NCBI GenBank assembly: GCA_025201375.1
Contig: JAIWZP010000075.1
Span: forward strand, 53,797 to 117,796
Direction: 5' to 3'
DNA: 64,000 nt
Origin: Gongronella butleri
Lineage: Eukaryota; Mucoromycota; Mucoromycetes; Mucorales; Cunninghamellaceae
Shown here: positions 1 through 11,840 of the stretch, piece by piece
Position numbering within the stretch: position 1 is the stretch's first letter
How the letters are laid out: every line of letters begins with the position of its first letter
Notes under the pieces: model-generated
Database searches by the model: none
What the model was told of the DNA's origin: nothing
What the model saw: the letters and a program-made list of their open reading frames with translations, nothing else
Translations under genes and position numbers: made by a program

Positions 1-401
1 GCCTGCGGCACCTGGACTTGCGCAACACGCTGATCCGGCCGTGTGACGCCATTGACACGGCACACCACCTGGATGCGCTCTTGCTGGTGCCACCACAATG
101 CCACGGACTCGCCCATTTGGACCTTTCGTATTGTAATTGGGTCGATGATGCCACGTTGGCCAACCTGGCGCATGGGTTACCCTTGCTCCAAGGCCTCAGT
201 CTCCGTTGGTGCCAGCGGCTGTCGGACCACGCCGTCACACAGCTCATCAACCAGCTCAAACACCTCCACATGGTCGATTTGTGCTTTGTCGCCAGCATCA
301 ATCATCCGCGCTGCGCTTATGAATTGCTCTCCATGAATCCGTGGCTGCAAAAAATTGGATTCACGTCCGAGTGCAAGTCCATTTGGTTGCACCGCTCATG
401 A
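1..401 (+). CDS. Leucine-rich-repeat protein, C-terminal part (5' end outside window)
   Basis: The reading frame is already open at base 3 and ends with TGA at 399-401, so about 132 C-terminal residues are visible and the start lies to the left of the window. The sequence shows two or three LRR units of the cysteine-containing type, e.g. LRHLDLRN, LAHLDLSYCNWVDDATL and LQGLSLRWCQRLSDHAV, followed by a short cap ending in WLHRS. This pattern is that of F-box/LRR proteins (AMN1, FBXL2/GRR1 class), which recruit substrates to SCF ubiquitin ligases. Whether an F-box is present cannot be seen because the N-terminus is missing, so the substrate-receptor role is inference. Confidence 0.7.
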   Translation, partial: LRHLDLRNTLIRPCDAIDTAHHLDALLLVPPQCHGLAHLDLSYCNWVDDATLANLAHGLPLLQGLSLRWCQRLSDHAVTQLINQLKHLHMVDLCFVASINHPRCAYELLSMNPWLQKIGFTSECKSIWLHRS

Positions 402-651
402 CATACACTCCTGTTTTTTTTACAGTATCATATTGCTCATGTCGACCCATACCTACAGTATTAAAATCTTGTTGTACATATAATACATCTTTTTGATTTT
501 TTTTTTTGTGTGCAACGTGAAGTGGAGCAGTTTGTGCGGATCAAGGAATCACAAAGAAAAATAGAAAGCTGACTGATCTGCTGTTTCCATTGTGTGTCAC
601 CCAAATGTGAAGGCGATGGCGCAAAAAATGCTCACCTGCCGGATCAGGAAA

Positions 652-659
652 TATAAAAG
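652..659 (+). promoter_or_regulatory. TATA box of the copper ATPase gene
   Basis: TATAAAAG lies 131 bp upstream of the ATG at 790 and is followed by a T-rich and CT-rich leader, the usual layout of a fungal core promoter. No other TATA-like site is nearer to the start. Confidence 0.5.
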
Positions 660-704
660 GGTACATCGTGTCGCTTTTTTTTTTCCCGCCTCTTTTTTAC
701 AATA

Positions 705-727
<23 letters not shown>
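705..727 (+). repeat. (CT)n microsatellite in the 5' leader
   Basis: An uninterrupted run of about eleven CT units lies between the TATA box and the ATG of the copper ATPase. CT-rich tracts commonly mark transcription start regions in fungi; here it probably belongs to the 5' UTR. Confidence 0.7.
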
Positions 728-735
<8 letters not shown>

Positions 736-789
736 GTATTTTTACTTGTACCTATACCTTTTTTTTCTTCTTCTTTCCACACAACAACC

Positions 790-3700
790 ATGTCTCTCCA
801 CCATGTCAATGTCAGTGTGGCTGGCATGACGTGTGAGCACTGTGTGCAGTCTCTCACGCGCGGTCTTTCCAGTTTGGAGCGCAGCAGCAACGTCCATGTG
901 GACTTGGATCGGCGTCAAGCGTCTCTTGATCTCGTTGGCTGGTCTGTTGATGCTATCAAGCAGCAAGTGGCGTCGACGATTGAAGACCTCGGGTACGATG
1001 CGGGCACGCCGTTTGTGTTTACAGACGCGGATCGCGTTTCTGCGCGTGTTCATATTACCGGCATGACGTGTTCGAGCTGCGTCCACACTGTCGCGACGTC
1101 CATTGCGGCGCACGCGCTCGTTGTGAGCGAGTCTGTGCACGTTTCACTCGACGACGGGCTTGTCACGTTCCAGGTGAGCCAGCATCCCCTGTCCAAAGCC
1201 GACCAACAAGATTTACTCGATACTTTTGGCCATCTTGGGTTTCCTGTGGTGGACGCGTCGTTTTCCATGGGCGCCATCACGATTGCGACGCAAGATACCA
1301 TTGACACGTCGCCACTGCTACGCGCATCTCTCTCATTGGTGGGTATGACGTGCTCACATTGCGTGCAAACAGTGAAAAACGGGCTTCAATCGCTTCCAGG
1401 GGTGGTGCACGATTCGGTGGCCGTCGATCTGGCCTCGCACACGGCGCAGCTCACGTTCCACAGGGATGCAGACATCACGAGCCAGCTTCTCGTCGACACA
1501 ATCCAGGAATTGGGCTACGATGTGGTCCACAAGCCGCGCATTGTGTCTGCCGAGAACCCCGTAGACCCAATAGATCCCGAGGATAGTCCCGAGACGTCCG
1601 AGAGTCCCAAGCACCCTGCCTGGGCCAAGGTCGTCATGCGTGTCGGCGGCATGACCTGCGAAAGTTGTGTTGCCAGTGTCACGGCCGCGCTCGAATCTCT
1701 ACCACGCGTTCAGCCAGGTTCCATCCAAGTCAATCTTGCCACGGAAATGGCCATGGTCATTGCAAAGGTAAAAAAAAAAAAAAAAAGAAAATAGAAAAGA
1801 AAAAAAAAAGCAGGGAGTGCACGTTCAAACGCGAATTTTTCTTGTTTTTAGGAGCCCGATTTGGATGGGATCCGGGCGGTTATCGAGTCACATGGCTATG
1901 AGGTGGACAATATGCAGCTCCTTGATAATTTGATTCAGCCTGCCCCCCTGCAGACGCGTGCCGCAGGTGCAGAAGAGGACTCGGCAAGTCTTTTAGAGCC
2001 GCCACGGCCTCGGTCGCTTCGCAAACCTTCTCTCTCTGGTTCCATCATGTCGCTCGGAGCTGTGTCGGTGGTCTCTGGCGTCTTGTCGACGAAAAAAGTG
2101 GCCATGACGATCACGGGTATGACGTGTGCCAGCTGTGTGCGCACGCTCGAAAAAGGTCTAGCCAAATTGCCGAGTGTGGACGCGTCAACGATCAAGGTGA
2201 ATCTGCTAACGGGCAATGCATCCATGGTGGTGCACGGCGACGTGCTCTCGACGGACGATATCACGCGTGCCATTGCGCAAATGGGCTACACGGCATCGAA
2301 TTTGGCATTTATTGTCGACCAGCAGCAGCAGCAAGCCGAAGCATTCTCCTTACATGAAGCGCGCTATCAAGTCAAGTTGATCATCTCGGGCATGTACTGC
2401 CCGAAATGCGTGGCCAAGGTGTCTGCGGTGCTGCGCAATCTGCCTGGTGTGGATGAAAAGAGCATTTCCGTGGATTTGGACTCTGGTGTGACCAAATTTG
2501 ACACGCAATCCGATGCAGTGACACGGCAGCGTGTGACCAAGGAGATCCAGCAGCTTGGGTTTGCGGCCGACAGCATCGACATTGCGAAAATTGGCGACGT
2601 CAAGCAAGAAACAGGCGAAGGCAAGGCGTCGCCACTTGTGACGTCGCGATTGACGGTGACGGGGATGACGTGCAGCTCGTGTGTGGCCAACATTGAGCGC
2701 GTGATGCTCAAGCAACGCGGTGTGCAACAATGCCAAGTGAATTTGTTGGCGAAATCGGCGCTTCTCGTGCATGATCCTCAGATTGTGGGTGTGCGCGAAC
2801 TTGCCAACATGATTGAACAAATTGGCTACAAGGCGGAGCCTGCACAGGCTTCGGACGCGTCATCCTCGGGTGCATTGGCCGATCAACGCGCGGCCATGCG
2901 ACAAGCATTGGACGACGAGATCAAGGTGCTTCAACGGCGATTCCTATGGTCATTTCTCTTTGCTGTGCCCACGGTGCTGATCTCCATGATCTTTTTGATG
3001 GCATTGCCCACGTCCAATCCCGTGAATCAAGCATTCAACACACCCATGGCCCCGGGCCTCACCGCCGCCGATTTCATCCTGTTTGTGCTTGCGACCCCCG
3101 TGCAATTCTGGCTGGGCGCCGTGTTTTACAAAAAGGCATGGAAATCGCTCTACTACTCGCGCACCGCCAACATGGAGACCCTCGTTGCGCTTGGCACCAC
3201 CGTCGCCTATGTCGCCTCGGTCGCCTCTGTCATTGCCAACATGGTACGTGCCGCCCAAGCCAATGCCGAGGCCAGTGCACATGGTGGCATGGCCATGCAA
3301 GAAACCATGCAGATCCACATGAACAATTTCGAGACAAGCGTGCTGCTCATCACCTTTATCCACCTTGGAAAATGGCTCGAGGCCGTCGCAAAAGGCAAAA
3401 CCGCAGAAACCATCACCAAGCTCATGGACCTCCAGCCCGACAAGGCCATCCTCGTCCGTGTCTCCACAAAGGACGGCCAAGAAATGCTCACCGAAGAGCC
3501 CATTGACACCAATGCGATTCAAGGTATGAAAAAAAAAAAAAAAGAATTGCGAAAAAAAAAAGCAGCGCCACTGACACCAGCCCTCCCTTTTTTTTTTATT
3601 CAAAAGTGGGCGATTTGCTCAAGGTGAATGCGGGCGGGCGCATTCCATGCGATGGCAAGCTATGGCGCGGCACGACGACGACGGACGAGTCGATGATCAC

Positions 3701-5828
3701 GGGCGAGGCTCTGCCAGTGACGAAACAAGTGGGTGACGACGTGATCAGCGCGACCATCAACGTGTCTGCGCCCATCTACATGCGTGCGCTACGCGTCGGT
3801 GCCGATACCACGCTCGCGCGCATCATCCAGCTTGTCCAGGACGCGCAGGCATCCCCAAAGGCCCCCATTGAGCACCTTGCCGACAAGATCTCGAGTGTGT
3901 TTGTGCCCATTGTCATTGTGCTTGCCATTGTCACCTTTGCCACCTGGGAAGCCCTGGCCATGACTGGCAAAGTGCCTACGCAATGGATGCCCGACGGCGA
4001 GAATGGTACCATCTTTGCCATCATGCTCGGCGTCTCTGTCCTTGTCATTGCTTGCCCCTGCGGCCTTGGACTCGCCAGTCCAACCGGTAAGAAAAATCGA
4101 GGCGGGAAGAAAAAGAAAACGAGACAAAAAAAGAGGGGGAAAAGAAAGAGAGGAAAAAAGTGAAATTGATATCTTACTCTCGTTTCTTTTTTTTTTCTTT
4201 TTTTTGTTTTTTGATGCCAATTTCAATTTCAATTCCAATTCCCAATTCCAGCGGTCATGGTGGGCACGGGTGTGGCTGCGCGATACGGCGTGCTTGTCAA
4301 AGGTGGTGGCTATGGTCTTGAGATGGCGAATCGCATGACGACGGTGGCATTTGACAAAACCGGAACACTGACGCTTGGCAAGCCGATGGTGACAGACACG
4401 TGGCTCAATGAACATGGCGACGCAAAGACGGACACGGTGCTTTGGAAAATCCTGGGCCGCCTGGCGTCGGTCAGCAACCATCCATTGTCGCGCGCCATGG
4501 AGAAGCACGCGCGTGGCCATTTGCAAGGCTTGGCGGGCGTGCCGCTCACGGAAGACAACGACCACGAAGGGGATGAAAACGACGAAAAGGCGGAAAATGC
4601 AAAGACGGACTGGTTCCAAGGCGTTTCTGTGGTGCACGGCAAGGAGATGGCCGGTCGCGGCGTGCAGGCGACCATTACGCTGACAGCCGAGCTGTCCGAC
4701 GCGCTTGCAGGCAAGCTCAAGGGTATCCGCGCTCTCAACGTGTTCCTCGGCAACCAGGCATGGATGGACGAGAATCATGCGCGATTCGACACGGCGCGTC
4801 AGGCCATTGAGCAGCGCGACCAGCAATTTTCGTGGCAAGACCAGGGCAAATCCATTGTCATGGTGGCAGCTGCGCCCGTGGCCGGCCAAGTGGCCCCAAA
4901 AGACGAATTGGAGCACCAGGACGGGTGCCGCGACGCGTGCGCTTGTGTGGTGTGCGAATGCAGCACGTCAAGCGTGTGTTGCAGCGCGTCTCGTACCATG
5001 ATGCTTGCGCAAGTCGCCCTCGCCGATATCCCTCGACCAGAAGCCACCCAGGTGATCAAGGGCTTGCATCGCCAGGGCATCGACGTGTGGATGATCACAG
5101 GCGATAATGCTCGCACTGCTCACGTCGTCGCACAACAACTCGGCATTGACCAAGACCACGTCCTCGCAGGTGTCAAACCAGAACAAAAAGCAGATAAAAT
5201 CAGCAATCTGCAACGCCATGGCACACAACGCACCACAAAAACGCCATCTGGCCTCTTTGGTCTCTTTGGTCACACGCAGAAAGACAAGTATGAACGCGCC
5301 GTCGTCGCCATGATTGGCGATGGCATCAATGACTCGCCAGCTCTCGCCCAGGCAGACTTGGGGTAAGGAAAAAAAAAAAAAACCACGGAAAAAATTGAGG
5401 AACAAAAATGAGGAAAAAAAATGGGAATAATGGGAAAAACGAGAAAAATGAGCAAACGCGAGAAAAAATGAGAAAGAACAAGGAGTTGACCTTTTTTTTT
5501 TTTTTTCTCTCTCTCCAGCATATCGGTCGGGTCTGCCACGGACATTGCCATGGAAGCCGCCAGCATCGTCTTGATTCGCAACAATTTGATGGATTTGCTC
5601 ACGATGCACGCCATTGCAAAGACAGTCGTCCACCGCATCCGCCTCAACTTTTTGTGGGCCTTTTTGTACAATGTGTGCGCCATACCCATCGCCGCGGGTA
5701 TCCTGTACCCAGCCATTGGCGCAAGCATGCCCCCTTACCTTGCAGGCGTTGCCATGGTCCTCTCTAGCATCAGCGTTGTCTGTTCCAGCTTGCTCTTGCG
5801 CTTCTACAGACCACCCACCTTTCAATAA
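790..5828 (+). CDS. Copper-transporting P1B-type ATPase with seven HMA domains (CCC2/ATP7-like)
   Basis: Pumps Cu(I) across the trans-Golgi membrane for loading of cuproenzymes (family knowledge). Five exons: 790-1767, 1852-3523, 3607-4086, 4252-5362, 5519-5828; all GT-AG and in frame, giving about 1516 residues. Seven N-terminal metal-binding motifs are visible: GMTCEHC (about residue 12), GMTCSSC (91), GMTCSHC (185), GMTCESC (287), GMTCASC (415), GMYCPKC (506, Tyr in place of Thr) and GMTCSSC (597). Then come the membrane domain, TGE (about 915) of the actuator domain, the CPC copper site (1033) rebuilt across an intron, DKTGT (1078) with the phosphorylated Asp, an HP motif (SNHPL) and GDGIND (about 1399). 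The N-domain carries an unusual cysteine-rich insert near residues 1268-1290. Mammalian ATP7A/B have six HMA domains and yeast Ccc2 two, so this protein is long. Start chosen because ATG 790 opens directly on the first HMA domain. Confidence 0.93.
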
Positions 5829-6330
5829 GGTCCCTTTTGATCCCCCCCTCTGCATCTCTCCATCTTTCCACTCTCATAGACTTGTATACATATCCCATTT
5901 GGCTTCAATAAAAGAAGGATTTTAGTGAATTCTTTTCATTTCGTCAATAAACGACGCGTCCACTCACGCGTCCTTTATAGCTTTTTTTTTTTTCTCATCA
6001 TGCAACGCCGAGACCACGGAAACATGCGCTTGTAAAAGACAAAATGATTTAGACTTTTTTTTTCTTTTTTGTCCAATGAGCCAGGCTCATCTCATCTACT
6101 TTTTTTTTTTTATTACGCGCGCGCCACAGCAGCGTGGGGGTGGGGAACAGACTGCGGCCAAACGTGGAAAATGAGATGCGAGCCTCTGATTGGCCGAGCG
6201 GGCCGTCAATGGATCAAAATTGACAGAAAGGCGGGCAAAAAAAAAGCATAAAACGAGCCCTCATTTTTATCGTTTTCGCTTTTCTTTTTAGCCCCCTCTG
6301 AACCCTTGTTTCTCGTTTTCTACCACCACC
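5829..6330. other. Intergenic region: 3' end of copper ATPase, promoter of CAF16 gene
   Basis: Polyadenylation-like AATAAA occurs at 5907-5912 and 5946-5951, fitting the end of the copper ATPase transcript. Further right there are T-tracts, an inverted CCAAT element (ATTGG) near 6187 and a TATA-like ATAAAA near 6248, about 80 bp before the CAF16 start. No gene is seen. Confidence 0.5.
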
Positions 6331-7403
6331 ATGACCACCGAGAAAAAAGATACCGTCCCGCCCTACGACTTGGCTATCGACGTCGAAAATTTAAACTTTT
6401 CGTTTGGTGGCCCCGCTATTTTGGAAGACGTGAATCTCAAGCTCAAGCCAGGCAGCCGCTGTATCCTCGTGGGCGCCAACGGTGCGGGCAAGACCACCCT
6501 TCTGCGCATTCTTGGCGGCAAAAGAATGATAAAAAGCAGCCATGTCAATGTCCTTGGCAAAAATGTCTTTACAGAGGTGCCAAATGTAAGCCCAATTTTT
6601 TTTTTTTTGGCCTTTTTTGCGGATGGCTGATCATTTCCCCCCGCCCCACAATAAAATTTAGGCAACATACCTCGGCACCGAGTGGCTCGAGCGCTCGTGC
6701 ACGCGATCGGATCTCGCCGTCGACTATTTATTGTACAGCATGGGCAGTCAGCGATGGCCCGAGCGCACACATCGCCTGTTGGAGGTGTTGGACATTGATT
6801 TAAAGTGGCGCCTGCATCAGGTCTCTGATGGCCAGCGCAGACGCGTCCAATTGCTCATGGGCTTGCTCCAACCCTGGGATTTGCTCCTCCTCGACGAGGT
6901 CACCGTCGATCTCGATATCCTCGTCCGCTCCGATTTCTTGCAATTCCTAAAGGAAGAGACAGAAGAACGTGGCGCCACCATTGTCTATGCCACACACATT
7001 TTTGATGGCAAGAAAAAAAATGCCCCATGAGCTTGAAAAAATGAACTCATTTTTTGCTCTTTTTCTCTCACTTTCTCTTTTTTTTCTCGCGTTTCTAGGT
7101 CTCGGCGACTGGCCAACGCACGTGGCTCATGTCACCCAGGGCACCATTGTCGACGTGTATCCTATGGACACCACGTTTACGCAATTGGAGATTATCAAGG
7201 AAAAGCAGCGCCAAGACAACCGCCTGGACTCGCCCTTGACCGAACTCTGCTACAAGTGGCTGCGTGCGGACCGCGACGTCCTGCGCCACACAAAGCCCGT
7301 GCCCATCAACCCTGACACGGGCCTTCCTTTCACCAGATGGGATGAATTGAAGGAAAACATGAAACAGTACCAGGATCGCTATTATAATTACTGGCACCGC
7401 TAA
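6331..7403 (+). CDS. CAF16: CAF16-type soluble ABC ATPase
   Basis: Homologue of yeast Caf16, a non-membrane ABC ATPase associated with the CCR4-NOT complex and RNA polymerase II mediator (family knowledge). Three exons, 6331-6585, 6662-7007 and 7099-7403, encode about 301 residues, close to the 289 of yeast. Visible motifs: Walker [10 protein letters not shown] (about residues 48-56), the family-specific signature [10 protein letters not shown] (about 139) and Walker B LLLLDEV (about 160), followed by [17 protein letters not shown], which is characteristic of the family. There are no membrane segments. The second intron needs a GC donor (G|GCAAGA at 7008) to restore the conserved DGLGDWP sequence; no GT donor gives an open frame there. 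Start is the first ATG in a TACCACCACC-ATG context. Confidence 0.9.
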
Positions 7404-7439
7404 GATAAAAGTAAAAAATAAAGAAGCGTCATTACATGT

Positions 7440-8530
7440 AAATGTTTTGCGCACGGCAGACCGAGAAAACATGGCGAAATGCAGCAAAAAAATGGCGAAA
7501 TTCAACTCAATACGCGATTCCTGGCATTACAGTGATCCAATCACTGTCCACATTGGACGAGCTGCCCCTCGTGATCCTTAAAACCGTGACACCCAGTTTG
7601 AGATGTAAAGGGCTGTGTACGGACAAGAGATGGGCAAAAGAATGAAATTCGAGAAAAATCAGCTGAACCTCGCCAAATCAGACACTGGAAACGCCTCGAA
7701 ACGCATCTAAAGGTGAAGCAACAGGCTAGCTACGCCAAGCAGCACAAAAGTTTTGACATGTCAAAAAGAGTTTGCACGTGCCACGCGCAAATCAAGATTT
7801 TGTCATGAACGAGCTCAAAAACAAAAATCGAAAAATCAGGTCGCCAGATTCGCGGCAAACTCACACACAAGAAAGCCCACAACGAGAAACGGCCAAATAT
7901 GCCAAAAAAGAGTGCGGTCCATCTGCTCTGTGATGAGCAATGAGAAATTTTAGATTTATTTTCAATCGCGATTTGTACGAGAAAAACGCGTTCATAGAGT
8001 AATGCCGACGCATCCAACAGAAAGAGACGCACCTGATGCATGGATTTGACTAGGAACAGACGCGTCGCACTCTACGCTTGACGCGCTTTTTCACGCGTTG
8101 AAATCTATATATGATTTTGAAACCGTATCAGAAACGCCAAAAAATCACTTTTTTTCATCGATCGCCGATGGCCACGTACGCAGCGAGTCATGCTGTTTCT
8201 GATGGTGCTTGTTTCCCAAAGATACAGGCACTAGTCATTGACTTTGCCTTGACGTGAAATTTCGCAACTTTTCGCGTTTTTCGCGACAATCAAACACTTG
8301 AGCTCCGTTTTTTATTGCATTTTCATCCGTGAAATTGGTGCATTCTAGCATGTGAATGAATGGCACGGCGATCTGAGAATCTAAATTTCTGTCTCCATTT
8401 TCATCGCCTCGACTCTACCCCTAGGAAAATGGGCGGCTTTGAAACATCAAGACTGCGCGGCATCCAGTGATCATGATGCTTCAAGGGTGGGCTCGTTTGA
8501 ACGACAAGACTTGGAATCGTCGATGCAATA
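7440..8530 (+). repeat. Dispersed tail repeat, copy A
   Basis: This stretch is repeated with clear similarity at 10995-11840 (copy B, same strand), 21860-22830 (copy C, opposite strand) and 45826-46600 (copy D, same strand). Shared blocks include the run beginning AAATCAGGTCGCCA, CACACAAGAAAGC, GAGAAACGGC and ATGCCAAAAAAGAG, and a TATATATGATTTTGAAACC block. It follows the 3' side of paralogue 1 (9045-10390 minus), just as copy C follows paralogue 3, so it is the non-coding 3' half of one repeat unit. The leftmost 250 bp also match the end of copy C and a fragment at 46780-46900. No reading frame is conserved across copies. Confidence 0.75.
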
Positions 8531-9044
8531 AACCCGCTCCTCTATACGTTGTAAATTCATCCAAAAGTCAACATGAAAACAACAAAATAGCTTCCTTTCG
8601 CCATAACGGACGTTGTAACATCCTAAACTCTGTCAAAGCTGGCTCACAAAAGATGGCTCAGAGCCCAGCAAAGCATTGCGTTCCAACTAAAAAGGGCAGT
8701 CATAGCAAAAAAGGGCTGCTAACGATAGGGCTACAAAAGTGAATAGTGCGCTTTGTGAAATTTCTCGGCACACGTCCAGCCAATATGATTCAAATCTAGG
8801 CAATTTGCCGTGCTCACGGTCTCACTGTTTCATGCTATTATCAGTTGAATGCCACACAATGCACAAAAAAGTACACAAATGGATCTTTTTTTTTTGCGAC
8901 AAAAGGCAATCACTTGCGCTTTTATGGCGATAACCTCTACGAGACACAATGGGGATGCATTCAACTCATCCACTTTTTTTTATTTTCTCAATGCAGAGTA
9001 AGTGGGAGGGGAGGCAAGTTCTCAAAAGAGGGAACAGTTGCATA

Positions 9045-10390
9045 TTAAATTGTCTCGGTATGACTGTCACGAAGCAGCTTCACGAGCTTCACGTCATTAT
9101 TGAGGTCCTTGCGCTTGTACACGTGAACTTGTTTACCAAGGTCGACGACAATCTCATCAAGACGCGAATTCACCCTATCACAGGACAAAAAAAAGTCAGC
9201 ATGTTGCAAAACATGCCTTTTGTTTTTATACAGCTTACGTGAGGAATGCTTTGAGTTGCACGATATTGTCGAATTGGTCTGCAAAATTCATTGCAACAAG
9301 ACGAACTTTGCGGTGTTCCTTTTGGAGTAATTTGCCAAGATCTATGGAAATCAAGTGTGAACCAAGATAAAACACCCATTTTTTATGAGGGGAGGGGAGC
9401 TGCGCGGAATGGATTAGTACCTTGGAGATTGCCGTCGATGCCCGGCACACCAGATGCGGAGAATGCAAAGACGTTGTGGCAAAGCAGCTTGTGGCGCAAT
9501 CGGAACGCCATCAATTCCAGGGCCTTCTTCTTGGCTTCGGCGGACAACGAATTGGGCGCGTTTGGCGCCAAACCGATTGTGACGTGCGTGGTGGCCATGT
9601 TGCGGATTCTTTGTCGACAATTTTCCACGCTTGGGGTCCATTTGAAATCTGATGTGGGGGAGCCATTCGTTTATCCGTGCATGTCTTTTTTTTCTTTCTC
9701 TTTTTTACCTCGATATTCTTGTCTGACGATATTGTAGTAGCGACCTTTCTTACTTTGTCCACCTTGGTACGTTGTTTTTGCTTTTCCCCATCTGCGATCA
9801 TAGCCCATCCACCGGCTCAAGGGGCCATTTTTTAGTGCACCCGGCTTGAAATAAGGAGCAAGGGTGCGGAACACGGCCCTGCTGTCCATGAATATGCGGC
9901 GCGACACGCCTTTTATGTTCTCGTCAATGAAGATATGCGCAACGACTTCAATGACAGGGGTCAAGGAAGGCGCAAGCATCGGATCAGCATTGCTGATGCC
10001 GGCCGAAACAGTGTTGATTTCCCGGTTATCATCAACATCATCATCATCATTGTCAACCGACGAGAGGTCAATGATTTGATCGTCTGGACGCGCGTCATGG
10101 CCCGCATGTTGACTGACATTGGCATCACTTGCATGGTCGCTTGCAATTTCCACGCTACTTGATTGCGCGCCGTCATTCAGAGCCACGGAAGCGAGCCGCT
10201 TGTAACACCACGGCTCCTTATCAATCTTCGCCGTCGCCAATGCAAGTGGTTTGCGCAACTTGGCCTCCGCGTCCACAACGGGTTCGAGTCCGGCCGCGAG
10301 CAATCGTTCCAGCGCGAGCCTCGCGTTGCTCTCGGTGGGTATCATGTCGTAAATAAAGCAAGCGGCTTCCTGTTGAGTGGGCTCGCGCAT
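9045..10390 (-). CDS. Paralogue 1 of an unrecognised four-exon gene family
   Basis: I do not recognise this protein. Exons on the minus strand: 10390-9709, 9648-9421, 9341-9239, 9174-9045, all GT-AG, about 380 residues. The last three exons are 228, 103 and 130 nt, identical in length to paralogues 2 and 3. Regions: a conserved N-terminus starting MREPTQQEAACFIYD (1-70); a variable acidic linker with a SUMO-interaction-like core (IIDLSSVDNDDDD, about 108-120); a conserved middle with HIFIDENIKGVSRR and YFKPGALKNG (about 160-225) ending in GRYYNIVRQEYR; and a helical C-terminal part with AFRLRHKLLC and VQLKAFLT. There is no signal peptide or membrane segment. The linker motif hints at a nuclear role, which is inference. 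Intact frame and splice sites argue for a functional gene. Confidence 0.75.
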
Positions 10391-10990
10391 GACGAGGGGA
10401 AAAAAAGGGGAGAAGAAGGGCGGAAGAAAGAGATGGATTTTTTTTTTTTTTACCTTTTTGCCACAATTCCTATTTTAAGGGCGGCCAGACACTCGCATTA
10501 CTTAAAACTAACTGACAACAGGTTGGTCGCCGCAGAATCCAAGCAGATCTTGCCATCCCCGCCCCCCCCCCAAAAAAAAAACGAGACCCAGGCACTTTTT
10601 ATCTGAGGATTAAAAGACCGCACAATTCCGTGCTTTCAATATAAACGCGTTCAGAAGCATCCTCATCGAGATTTGTTTTGTATGTTGTTCGATGAAAGTA
10701 GCCGTCGCGTTTATTTCAAAGCAGCAGGAAAGTTGTGGTCAACCGGAACAGAGAAAAACACCCCGTATTTTGCCGCAAATCGCATTTTATGTTGTGTTCC
10801 ATTTGTCAGCAGCCCAACGTTGCAAGTAGTCAATGTCTTTGACACGTTGCAGCGGGCCATGGAGACCATCCCTTTGGGGCGTAAGGGCGAGCAAATTAGT
10901 CAAAATGAACGATTTGCTGCCTTTTCATGATGTTGTTGGCACGTTGCCTGGCCAGTCTTGTTCAAACGCAGCCAGCCCCCTCAACTCCAA
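10391..10990 (-). promoter_or_regulatory. Duplicated upstream region of paralogue 1
   Basis: The 600 bp upstream of paralogue 1 are similar to the upstream regions of paralogue 2 (17290-17889) and, in part, paralogue 3 (19590-20012). Shared landmarks reading toward the gene are GGGGCTGGCTG or GGAGCTGGCTG, CAAATCGTTCATTT, a TTACGGCAAAATGGGG-type block and the CTTAAAATAGGAATTGTGGC block about 70 bp before the ATG. The last block is the best-conserved piece and a good candidate for the core promoter. Confidence 0.5.
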
Positions 10991-10994
10991 GAAG

Positions 10995-11840
10995 AAACAG
11001 GCTAGGAACGCCAAGCGGGACAAAGTCTTGACATGTCAAATGAGTTTGCATGTGCCACGCACGAATCAAATTTTGGTCGTGAGCGAGCCCCAAACCAAAA
11101 TTGAAAAATCAGGTCGCCATATTTGCGTCAAACTCACACACAAGAAAGCCAACAACGAGAAACGGCAAAGAATGCCAAAAAAGAGCGCGGTCCATCTGCT
11201 CTGTGGCGAGCAACGGTCAGTTTTAGATTTATTTTCAATCACGATTTCCATGGGAAAAACGCGTCCATAGAGCTGCGCCAACGAGCCCATTAGCAAGATA
11301 CATGCCTGGTGCATGGATTTGACTTTGAACATACGCGTCGCACTCTCCTCTTGACGCGCTTTTTCACGCGTTGAAATCTATATATGATTTTGAAACCGTG
11401 TCAGAAACGCCAAAAAATCACTTTTTTTCATCGATCACCGATGGCCACGTACGAAGCGAGTCATGCTCTTTCTGATGGTGCTTATTTCACAGAGATATAA
11501 GCACTAGTCGTTGATTTTGTCTTGAGATGAAATTGCGCAGCTTTTCGCGTTTTACGCGAGCACCAGACATTATAGGCCTGTTTTTTATTGCATTTTCATC
11601 GGTGAAAACGATGGCTTCTACTATGTGAATGACTGACGCGGCGATCTGAGAACCTAAATTTCACGATTTTCCCGAGGTCGACTGTACCTCTTGGAAAAAT
11701 GGCGATTTTGAAACAACATCATTGCGCGGTATCCAACGATCGCGATGCTCCAAGGGTGGGCTCATTTGAACGAGAATGCTTGGAATTATTGATTTTAAAA
11801 GAGCAACACTCTTTGTAGACTGTCCCTGTCATCGATTAAA
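10995..11840 (+). repeat. Dispersed tail repeat, copy B (truncated, no gene attached)
   Basis: It starts abruptly next to the upstream end of paralogue 1 with GAAACAGGCTAGGAACGCC, matching 7713 onward in copy A, and stays similar to about 11840. In copy A the corresponding stretch continues into a paralogue gene; here the similarity stops and no paralogue exons follow. It is therefore a truncated second unit lying in tandem with the first. Confidence 0.7.

Noticed and set aside
3789..4916. 375-codon minus-strand frame opposite the copper ATPase
   Set aside because: It is the antisense shadow of exons 3-4 and reads straight through an intron and a T tract.
10270..10300. GGGTTCGAGTCC resembling a tRNA T-loop (also near 18000 and 20115)
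   Set aside because: It lies inside the first exon of the paralogue genes, in frame, and no cloverleaf can be drawn around it.
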